From Bacillota bacterium (GTDB lineage: Bacteria > Bacillota > DTU030), in the NCBI GenBank assembly GCA_012841005.1, contig DUVO01000273.1, forward strand, positions 1 through 13,244: a stretch of 13,244 bases of DNA. The letters run 5' to 3'. The notes under the pieces were generated by a model. The model searched no databases, had not been told where the DNA came from, and saw nothing but the letters and a program-made list of their open reading frames with translations. The translations under genes were made by a program, and so were the position numbers. Within the stretch, counting starts at the first letter, position 1. The number at the start of each line of letters is the position of its first letter. This document shows, piece after piece, positions 7,878 to 13,244 of the stretch.

Positions 7878-8131
7878 ACCGATAGCGGTAGACAGGCACA
7901 GCCCCTCCCCCTTCTGCAAAATAGTGTTGACCCGGCGGGCAAAAAACCGCCCCTTCAATATTAGGCAAACACTACCCTCCCAGTTATCACCGCGATGGTC
8001 TCTGTCGGGGCCGTAGGGAGGTAACACTGCACCTTTCACCTTGACGGTACCGTCCCCCGTCAGACACCATCTATAACAAGCCTATGCAGTTACAGGTTGC
8101 CACAGTACCTGCAATATGCCCCACAACCGGC
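7878..8131 (-). promoter_or_regulatory. Structured spacer upstream of larA
   Basis: The 254 bp between the mrfA stop and the larA start hold several dyads. CAGGT/ACCTG arms (8093-8097 and 8107-8111, nine-base loop) lie just after mrfA. Then comes a perfect 12-bp palindrome, GACGGTACCGTC (8043-8054). On the - strand transcript TACCTCCC (8023-8016) can pair with GGGAGGGTA (7981-7973) with one bulge. A 5-bp GC stem, GGCGG with CCGCC, has the run TTTTTT (7946-7941) in its loop. These could form an operator and a leader or attenuator for larA. The frame stays open here from GTG 8039, but its translation does not resemble LarA. No known riboswitch class was recognised. Confidence 0.4.
8043..8054. 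promoter_or_regulatory. Perfect 12-bp palindrome GACGGTACCGTC, candidate operator for larA
   Basis: The palindrome is perfect and lies 78 bp after the mrfA stop and 166 bp before the proposed larA start. About 15 bp upstream on the - strand is a -10-like TATAGA. A position near a transcription start suits a repressor or activator dimer. No -35 element of quality was found, and no second copy of the palindrome was noticed elsewhere in the window. Confidence 0.3.
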
Positions 8132-10465
8132 TTAATCCCTCTTCCCACGCCCCAGTCCGGCCGCCAGCCGCCGCAGGTTGGGATTGGCCAGGAGGGTCCG
8201 CCTCCGGTCCTGCTCCCTGGGGGTGTACTCCCGCTCCAGGAGGCGGTGGAGGATCAGGATGGCCCCTTCTTTGTCCAGGGGGCGGTTGAAGTTGGAGCAC
8301 TTGGGGGAATGGATGCAGCAGGGACACCCGCTTTCGCAGGGGCAGGCCTGGACCGCCTCGAGGGTGGCCGCGAGCAGCTGTTCCAGGGAATTATAGGCCT
8401 CTTCACTGAAGCCCACACCCCCGGGATAGGCGTCATGGATAAAGATGGTAGCCCCCTGGGTCTGTTCGTGGGCCAGGGTGGAAAGGCCGCCGATGTCATT
8501 CCGGTCGCACATGGCAAAGAGGGGAAGGAGGCCAATGGCGGCATGCTCAATGGCATGGAGGCCCCCCATGGGGTCCAGACCCAGGGAGCGGGCTTCTGCG
8601 ATAATGTCTTCCTGGGCCTGGAGCCACATGCCCACGGTCTCAAGCTCCTGGGGCGGCAGGTCCAGGTCCCCTCCTCCCAGCACCTGGCCGGTGGTCTCGT
8701 GTTTTTTCAAATAACCAGTTACCCGGGTGGTGACCCGCAAGGTCCCCATACCCAGGTTGTTCCCGTGGAAGTCCCGCTGGGCCTGGGTCGCCAAAATCTG
8801 GGTGGTCTTGGCCCGTTTCACCATGGTATAGTAATCGACATCCACCTGCCGGAGATAGGCACAGCTTTCCTCCAGGGCCAGATTTTCCACCAGGTAGGTT
8901 TCTCCCTGGTGCATATAGACCGCCCCCGGATGGGCTTCGGAAAGGGCCAGGTGGCCGTCTATGACCCCCACCAGGCGGTTATTATTCCCCCTGTCCCGGA
9001 GCTGGAAGGTCTCCCCGGCAGTGCGGATCTGGACCCGGTCGGCGGGATAACTTTCCCCCAGGTAGTACCAGCGGTCGTCGGAATTGATGACCTGGCCGTC
9101 CTCGGCCAATAGAAGGAGAAGATCCCGGCAGATGTCGTCCCAGAGGGCGAGATCGGCTCCGGTCAGGGGCAATTCCTGGGCGGCGCAGGGCAAATGGCCC
9201 ATGAGGATATAGGGATTGGCCGGGTCGATGAGGGCCTGCTCGGTGGGGCGGGTAAAGAGAACTTCCGGGTGGCGGAGGAAATACTGGTCCAGGGGGTTAG
9301 CCACGGCAATAAAGATAACCAGGGACTCCTTCTGTCTTCTTCCCACCCGGCCGGCCTGCTGCCAGGTGGAGGCGATGGTGCCCGGGAAACCGGCAATAAT
9401 ACAGACCTCCAGGTCCCCCACGTCGATCCCCAGCTCCAGGGCATTGGTGGACACAACCCCCAGGAGCCGCCCGGTAAAGAGGGCCTCTTCAATCTGCCGC
9501 CGCTCCCGGGCCAGGTAACCGCCCCGGTAGGCAACCAGTTTCCGGTCTAAACCCCCTGGCAGGGAGCTCCGGGTGAGGCGCAGGATCCGCTCCGTCACCT
9601 GCCGGGCCCGGGAAAAGGTAATTGTCCGGGCCCGTTCCTCCAGGAGCAAGGCCAGGAGCCAGGCCACATCATGGATGTAACTGCGGTTGATGGGCGGACT
9701 CCAGAGGGCAAAATGGCGCTCCCCCTGGGGGGCACCATTTTCATCAACAAGAGTTACCGGCACACCCGTCAGCCGCCGGGCATGTTCCCGTGGGTTGGCG
9801 ATGGTGGCCGAACTGAGGATAAACTGGGGCTCAGAACCGTAGTAAGAGCAAATGCGCCGGAGCCGGCGCAGGATATGGGCCACATTGGTCCCAAAGACTC
9901 CCCGATAGGCATGGAGTTCATCCAGGACCACAAAGCGGAGCTTGCTGAAGAAGGAATGCCACTTGAGGTGATTGGGGAGGATCCCCTGGTGGAGCATATC
10001 GGGATTGCTGATGACAATTCGGGCCTGCTCCCGGATGGCCAATTTCTCCTGGTCCGGGGTGTCCCCATCATAGACAGCAGCCGTAATGGGCACAGGAAAA
10101 GCCTGCACCGCCGCCAGCTGGTCCCGGCTCAGGGCCTTGGTGGGAAAAAGATACAGGGCCCGGCCTTCGGGATCTTGCACCAGGGCATCCAGGACGGGGA
10201 GATTGTAGCAGAGGGTCTTACCCGAAGCCGTGGGGGTGACAACCACAATATTCTCCCCTGCCGCCACGGCGTTGACGGCCGCAGCCTGGTGGCTGTACAG
10301 TCTGCTAATCCCCTGCTCCTTGAGGTGCCGGGCCAGGAGGGGGTGCAGGGTCTCCTTCAAGGTACCGTACCGGGGTTCCCGGGCAGCAATTCTTTCAATG
10401 TGTTTTATCTGTCCCTTATAGGAGGGGTGCTGTTTAATCTCGGCCAGTATTTTTTCCGGGTTCAT
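8132..10465 (-). CDS. mrfA: MrfA/YprA-type DEAD/DEAH-box (DELH) helicase with DUF1998 domain
   Basis: The start is ATG 10465, eight bases after a perfect AAGGAGG; the frame could extend to 10552 but without a comparable site. The 777-residue protein has a Q-motif-like SRLYSHQ (54-60), Walker A TPTASGKT (77-84), Walker B VVLDELHAYRG (DELH 182-185), motif III SAT (219-221), the helicase C motif VVSTNALELGIDVG (337-350) and motif VI QQAGRVGRR (369-377). The C-terminal DUF1998 (MZB) domain has FIHDAYPGGVG and a zinc-binding cysteine cluster, CPCESGCPCC (708-717), plus C653 and C723. B. subtilis MrfA is a 3'-5' helicase that works with MrfB to excise mitomycin C damage. Yeast Hrq1 is a related eukaryotic enzyme. 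The domain order and length match MrfA closely. The gene is divergent from the ferredoxin-like gene and leads a same-strand run with larA and mrfB. Confidence 0.94.
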   Translation of the reverse strand: MNPEKILAEIKQHPSYKGQIKHIERIAAREPRYGTLKETLHPLLARHLKEQGISRLYSHQAAAVNAVAAGENIVVVTPTASGKTLCYNLPVLDALVQDPEGRALYLFPTKALSRDQLAAVQAFPVPITAAVYDGDTPDQEKLAIREQARIVISNPDMLHQGILPNHLKWHSFFSKLRFVVLDELHAYRGVFGTNVAHILRRLRRICSYYGSEPQFILSSATIANPREHARRLTGVPVTLVDENGAPQGERHFALWSPPINRSYIHDVAWLLALLLEERARTITFSRARQVTERILRLTRSSLPGGLDRKLVAYRGGYLARERRQIEEALFTGRLLGVVSTNALELGIDVGDLEVCIIAGFPGTIASTWQQAGRVGRRQKESLVIFIAVANPLDQYFLRHPEVLFTRPTEQALIDPANPYILMGHLPCAAQELPLTGADLALWDDICRDLLLLLAEDGQVINSDDRWYYLGESYPADRVQIRTAGETFQLRDRGNNNRLVGVIDGHLALSEAHPGAVYMHQGETYLVENLALEESCAYLRQVDVDYYTMVKRAKTTQILATQAQRDFHGNNLGMGTLRVTTRVTGYLKKHETTGQVLGGGDLDLPPQELETVGMWLQAQEDIIAEARSLGLDPMGGLHAIEHAAIGLLPLFAMCDRNDIGGLSTLAHEQTQGATIFIHDAYPGGVGFSEEAYNSLEQLLAATLEAVQACPCESGCPCCIHSPKCSNFNRPLDKEGAILILHRLLEREYTPREQDRRRTLLANPNLRRLAAGLGRGKRD

Positions 10466-10529
10466 TCTTTGCGCCTCCTTCTTTCCACCCAGTACTTCGA
10501 CAGAGATTAGTCTATCCCTCCCCTTTTTC

Positions 10530-10562
10530 AATTGACAGTTGTGAATTGACAAGTATTATAAT
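10530..10562 (+). promoter_or_regulatory. AT-rich AATTGACA direct repeat with TATAAT, between mrfA and the ferredoxin-like gene
   Basis: AATTGACA occurs at 10530-10537 and 10544-10551. TTGACA at 10532-10537 is followed after 19 bp by a perfect TATAAT (10557-10562), so a rightward promoter with a long spacer is possible. The block also reads TATAAT on the - strand (10560-10555), toward mrfA, but without a good -35. GACAA and TTGTC arms flank the AT core. Direction and function are not settled. Confidence 0.35.
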
Positions 10563-10613
10563 TGTCGGTAGGAGGCAGGGGGACCTGGCACTATCAGGGC
10601 AAGACGTAGAAAT

Positions 10614-10650
10614 TTGATCCAGATCACAGGCATAAGGTTTCTGGTATAAT
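10614..10650 (+). promoter_or_regulatory. Extended -10 promoter with FNR/CRP-like box for the ferredoxin-like gene
   Basis: TGGTATAAT (10642-10650) is a perfect extended -10 element, 39 bp before the start codon. Upstream, TTGAT-CCAG-ATCAC (10614-10627) is close to the FNR-type palindrome TTGAT-N4-ATCAA, with one mismatch. Its centre is about 36 bp before the expected transcription start, overlapping the -35 region, which itself lacks a good hexamer. This layout suits control by a CRP/FNR-family redox or NO sensor, as activator or repressor. Promoter likely, regulator inferred. Confidence 0.5.
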
Positions 10651-10670
10651 AAATTGATAATATGACATTT

Positions 10671-11405
10671 AAAGGAGGAGAAACCCCTATGGTTGTGCGT
10701 AAAATAATCCATATTGATGAAGAAAAATGTAACGGGTGCGGCCTTTGTATTCCCAACTGTGCCGAAGGTGCCCTCCAGATTATCGACGGCAAGGCCAAGT
10801 TGATTTCCGACAAGTACTGCGATGGACTGGGGGCCTGCCTGGGCCATTGTCCCCGGGATGCCATAACAATTGTAGAAAGGGAAGCAGAAGCCTTCGACGA
10901 GACTGCTGTGGCCGAATACCTGGCCCAGCAAAATAAAGCGGCAAAGGAACAATTCAAAGGGTGCCCCGGCACCCGTCTCCTGGATTTGGCCGGAAAGGAA
11001 GAAGCACCGGTGGCAAAGGCCGCTTCCGGCCAGAAAGCCGAGGGCAGCCAGTCCCACCTGGGCAACTGGCCCGTCCAGCTGAGGCTTGTCCCCCCGGAAG
11101 CCCCCTATTTTAAAGAGGCTCACCTTTTGGTGGCGGCCGACTGCGTCCCCTTTGCCCACCCCGATTTTCACCGGGACCTGCTCCAGGGCCGGACGGTGGT
11201 GGTTGACTGCCCCAAATTAGACGATATCGAAGAATACTATGCCAAACTGGCTGCTATTGTAGAGGCCAACAACCTCCGGGATATCACCGTGGCCTACATG
11301 GAGGTGCCCTGCTGCACCGGCCTGGTCCGCCTGGTACAGGAAGCCATCCGGCGGTCGGGTAAAGAAATACCTTTGCATACCGTTGAGATAAGGATCAGGA
11401 GATAA
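10671..11405 (+). CDS. 4Fe-4S ferredoxin-like protein with cysteine-rich C-terminal domain (binding site 10671-10680, start ATG 10689)
   Basis: Translation should start at ATG 10689, eight bases after AAAGGAGGAG, giving 238 residues; the listed span includes the binding site. An upstream in-frame ATG at 10662 precedes that site and is unlikely. Residues 14-24 are a canonical CNGCGLCIPNC motif. The second motif reads CDGLGACLGHCP (44-55), with leucine at 47 where a cluster ligand would be. So one 4Fe-4S cluster is complete and the other is degenerate or differently ligated. The C-terminal half, about 140-238, has further conserved-looking cysteines: ADCVPFAH (C152), VDCPKLDD (C174) and VPCCTGL (C208, C209). 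Proteins with this CDGLGAC layout are common in anaerobes, and I recall some near hybrid cluster protein (hcp) genes. An electron-carrier role is likely; the partner is unknown. No hcp gene is in the window. Confidence 0.85.
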   Translation, partial: KGGETPMVVRKIIHIDEEKCNGCGLCIPNCAEGALQIIDGKAKLISDKYCDGLGACLGHCPRDAITIVEREAEAFDETAVAEYLAQQNKAAKEQFKGCPGTRLLDLAGKEEAPVAKAASGQKAEGSQSHLGNWPVQLRLVPPEAPYFKEAHLLVAADCVPFAHPDFHRDLLQGRTVVVDCPKLDDIEEYYAKLAAIVEANNLRDITVAYMEVPCCTGLVRLVQEAIRRSGKEIPLHTVEIRIRR

Positions 11406-11434
11406 TAACTCAGTAAGACAAACCCTCCTTTGAA

Positions 11435-11466
11435 CACAAGGGGACGGTTCGAGACTGCTGAAAAAC
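11435..11466 (+). repeat. Left terminal inverted repeat of the IS1182 element
   Basis: Starts CACAAGGGGACGG and ends CTGAAAAAC. It mirrors the right repeat at 13129-13159 with a few mismatches and a one-base gap. It lies 24 bp beyond the transposase stop. Confidence 0.75.
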
Positions 11467-11490
11467 TAGTACTTAATTAGACGATTTGAG

Positions 11491-13044
11491 TTATCCCTGG
11501 TTCGTTAGTACAAATCTCAGCCTAAAAGTCATAATGTGCCGCATCTTTAATAAATGCGATAAAAGAATAGCGGATTTTTCCGCAACCAGGGCTGCTATTC
11601 TTTTAAGATTTACCGCTATGGCCGTTAGCTTTGCCTGAATGGACACACTTCTCAGCCCGTAACTTCTAGCACGGGCTAAACCGTGGAACCTTTTCATCTC
11701 CGCATTTTTCCATTCGTGAGCGGCCCTCTTCTGGTACCGCTCTTGGAATTCGGAGGTCTTCTGACTTTGGCTAATCTCGTAAAAATCTAATGTGTGTAAA
11801 GCTATCCTAAGTGTTCTGCCTTTGGGTTTAGATGTTCTCATGCACTGTGTCCGGCGTGAACAATTTATACATTGTTCTTTGTCAAAGTAGAATTCATATA
11901 AATCTACCGTTTTGCCATTTTGTTTTGCAGTTACACGTCTTTTTCGGACGGTCTCGTTACCCATAATGCAGAACCATTGATCGCTGTCTTTGTTGTAACG
12001 GAATAACTCTTCATCAACTTTATAGGCACAAGCGCTCACTGGAATTAGGGCTTCTGCTTCGATGGCTTCGATTGTGTCCAGTATTTCTTTTCGGAAATAG
12101 GCTTTGTCGCCATAGATTTCTTTGGGCTGAATGTTGGTTTCCATGGTCCTTTCCAATAGGTATGCGAATTCTTTACCATCGGTATATTCTCCACTCTGCA
12201 CGTTGACTGCCGTTATGATGCGCTCATCTGTTGTCATCATGAATTCGTTCTTGTAGCCAAAAAAACGTTCTGTTTTCGACTTGGCGCCAACCCGGGCATC
12301 TTTATCTACCAAAGACCTAATGCCTTTTTGCAATATGAAACGTTCATCAGCTAGTATTTCTTCTGCTTCTGCTATTGCTTTCTGAGTTTTGACCCCGGCA
12401 AGTGGTTCAGCTTGTTCCATCACTTGCCTCAGATATTGTTCCATTACCTGTTTGGCCTCTTTGTGGTCTTCAATTTTGGTCCAAGCTGGAATGTCGATAT
12501 CTACTTGCGATGGTATTTCGCCTAGTTCTTCCTCAAGGGATTTAAAGATACGCTTTGCTAAATGTTTCATGATGCGTTCGGGGATTAGTTTACCAGTGTT
12601 AGCGCTAATATGAGTTGCATCGATGCTAATGCTATCCCCTTTAATAATACCTTTTTCCACACACTGGCGTACAATCTCGGTAATAATATCATCAAGGCTG
12701 TGTTCTTTCAGGCGCTGGGTGCGAAATTTGGCTAGAAGGCTGGGATCTGGCAGCTCATCTTCGGGGTTTAGACCTAGAAACCATAACCAAACTAAGTTGA
12801 AGGTGGCTTCTTCAATTACTTTAACATCGGAAAGGTTATATAAATGTTGAAGAAACAGCAACTTTGCCATTAATGCTGGTTCCTTTGCTGGGCGACCATC
12901 ATCTAAGCAATAACTGTCTGCTAACTGTTCGTTAATGAAAGAGAAATCTACAGCTTTATCAACAAGCTTGAGTATGTGATCTTCTGGGATCTTTTGATAC
13001 GCTAAGCATCCTAAAGATAATTGCTTGTTTTCAATACGGAGCAT
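11491..13044 (-). CDS. IS1182-family DDE transposase, intact
   Basis: A 517-residue protein starting with ATG 13044. The N-terminal DUF772-type domain contains DGRPAKEPALMAKLLFLQHL (49-68) and LPDPSLLAKFRTQRL (98-112). The DDE residues are visible: D142 in SIDATHISANTGK, D313 in YGDKAYFRKE, and E444 in AAHEWKNAEMKRFHGLARAR, seven residues before the lysine of the KRxxGLxRAR motif as in the family. A zinc-finger-like C-x2-C-x5-C (392, 395, 401) precedes the final helical part. There is no frameshift or internal stop, so the enzyme is probably active. It catalyses cut-and-paste or copy movement of its own element. It is transcribed toward the ferredoxin-like gene, so antisense read-through into that gene is possible. 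The binding site (GGGGTTTAG) is weak, as in many insertion sequences. Confidence 0.93.
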   Translation of the reverse strand: MLRIENKQLSLGCLAYQKIPEDHILKLVDKAVDFSFINEQLADSYCLDDGRPAKEPALMAKLLFLQHLYNLSDVKVIEEATFNLVWLWFLGLNPEDELPDPSLLAKFRTQRLKEHSLDDIITEIVRQCVEKGIIKGDSISIDATHISANTGKLIPERIMKHLAKRIFKSLEEELGEIPSQVDIDIPAWTKIEDHKEAKQVMEQYLRQVMEQAEPLAGVKTQKAIAEAEEILADERFILQKGIRSLVDKDARVGAKSKTERFFGYKNEFMMTTDERIITAVNVQSGEYTDGKEFAYLLERTMETNIQPKEIYGDKAYFRKEILDTIEAIEAEALIPVSACAYKVDEELFRYNKDSDQWFCIMGNETVRKRRVTAKQNGKTVDLYEFYFDKEQCINCSRRTQCMRTSKPKGRTLRIALHTLDFYEISQSQKTSEFQERYQKRAAHEWKNAEMKRFHGLARARSYGLRSVSIQAKLTAIAVNLKRIAALVAEKSAILLSHLLKMRHIMTFRLRFVLTNQG

Positions 13045-13077
13045 GTCTAAACCCCATTCCTGAGCAAATTTACCTAT

Positions 13078-13086
13078 ATTATACCA
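13078..13086 (-). promoter_or_regulatory. Extended -10 promoter of the transposase
   Basis: On the - strand the bases read TGGTATAAT, a perfect extended -10 motif, 33 bp before the transposase start codon. No good -35 hexamer lies 16-18 bp upstream. The position inside the right end of the element fits a native transposase promoter. Confidence 0.45.
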
Positions 13087-13128
13087 TGAATTAACAATGA
13101 TGGGATTAAGAACTAAACATTTAAAGGG

Positions 13129-13159
13129 GTTTTTCAGTGGTTTCAGACGTCCCCCTGTG
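13129..13159 (-). repeat. Right terminal inverted repeat of the IS1182 element
   Basis: On the - strand it begins CACAGGGGGACG and ends CTGAAAAAC, matching the left repeat. It is located 84 bp upstream of the transposase start. Confidence 0.75.
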
Positions 13160-13244
13160 GTAGATTCTCATTGATCGCTAAATACTCTTGGCCAGGATTT
13201 TGTTCACCTCATCGAATGCCTATTGAGCTTTGAAAAAGAGTCTA
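13160..13244. other. Right flank of the insertion sequence, no gene recognised
   Basis: Eighty-five bases to the window end. On the - strand a short frame reads AFDEVNKILAKSI before a stop at 13178-13180, but another stop precedes it at once. It could be the remnant tail of a broken gene or chance. Nothing else is seen. Confidence 0.3.

Larger units (their letters stand above)
11435..13159 (-). mobile_element. Complete IS1182-family insertion sequence
   Basis: The element is about 1.7 kb, bounded by imperfect terminal inverted repeats. The left end (from 11435) begins CACAAGGGGACG and runs to CTGAAAAAC at 11466. The right end, read inward from 13159, begins CACAGGGGGACG and reaches CTGAAAAAC at 13129. 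About 21 of 27 core positions agree with one single-base gap. The element is visibly richer in A+T than the flanking genes, which suggests recent arrival from elsewhere. I could not find a convincing target-site duplication in the immediate flanks, so the outermost bases are uncertain by a few positions. It lies 29 bp after the ferredoxin-like stop codon and does not disrupt that gene. Confidence 0.85.

Noticed and set aside
6546..7964. Long + strand open frame (472 codons) opposite larA
   Set aside because: Its translation is low-complexity, rich in Gly, Pro and Gln, with no family resemblance. The opposite strand encodes a LarA protein with all catalytic residues, so this is an antisense shadow in GC-rich DNA.
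7878..8039. N-terminal 54-residue extension of LarA from GTG 8039
   Set aside because: No ribosome binding site precedes it, it has no similarity to the LarA N-terminus, and it covers the structured spacer. It was not used as the start, though it cannot be excluded.
7878..8131. Known riboswitch (NiCo, cobalamin, SAM, TPP, FMN, fluoride, glycine) before larA
   Set aside because: None of the conserved core sequences of these classes as I remember them could be found.
8084..9112. Long + strand open frame (342 codons) opposite mrfA
   Set aside because: It has no recognisable domain and no binding site, and it overlaps the well-supported mrfA helicase.
11429..13164. Target-site duplication around the IS1182 element
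   Set aside because: The bases directly outside the two ends (TGAA on the left, GTAG on the right) do not match, nor do shifted versions of a few bases.
13160..13244. Short - strand coding tail AFDEVNKILAKSI
   Set aside because: An in-frame stop lies directly upstream and only 13 codons are open, too little to call a gene or pseudogene.

Overview
The window is bacterial chromosome, GC-rich except for an AT-richer insertion sequence at the right end. The gene set (DUF4363 protein, Tex, a YprA/YprB-type MrfA and MrfB pair, a LarA-family protein, a clostridial-style ferredoxin with a CDGLGAC motif, strong Gram-positive ribosome binding sites) points to an anaerobic, probably thermophilic Firmicute of the Clostridia. 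A Moorella-like acetogen is my best guess. That is inference from gene content and base composition, not from a marker gene.

Layout. From the left, on the + strand: the 3' part of a DUF4363 gene (1-282), a secreted TolC-family coiled-coil protein (444-1715), a ParM/Alp-type actin-like ATPase (1859-2956) with a clear rho-independent terminator, and tex (3237-5372). Tex converges on a block of three - strand genes. Read in their own direction these are mrfA helicase (10465-8132), a nickel-pincer LarA-family racemase (about 7877-6633) and mrfB exonuclease (6409-5450). A divergent ferredoxin-like gene (10689-11405, +) starts about 220 bp from mrfA behind an extended -10 promoter with a possible FNR/CRP-type box. 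Directly after it lies a complete IS1182-family element (11435-13159), whose intact transposase is on the - strand, converging on the ferredoxin gene. The last 85 bases hold no recognisable gene.

How the parts fit. MrfA (DELH-box helicase with a zinc-cysteine DUF1998 domain) and MrfB (DEDD exonuclease) are known from Bacillus subtilis as a UvrABC-independent excision-repair pair for mitomycin-type DNA damage. Here both keep their catalytic residues, but a metabolic gene, larA, sits between them with about 220-250 bp of spacer on each side. The TolC-like protein is notable for a probable one-membrane cell and seems to have charged helices where the outer-membrane barrel would be. The actin-like protein has no visible adaptor or centromere partner here. 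No RNA gene, CRISPR array or phage module was seen. The most interesting points are the split MrfAB pair, the structured spacer before larA, the TolC-like protein and the ferredoxin with a degenerate second cluster.
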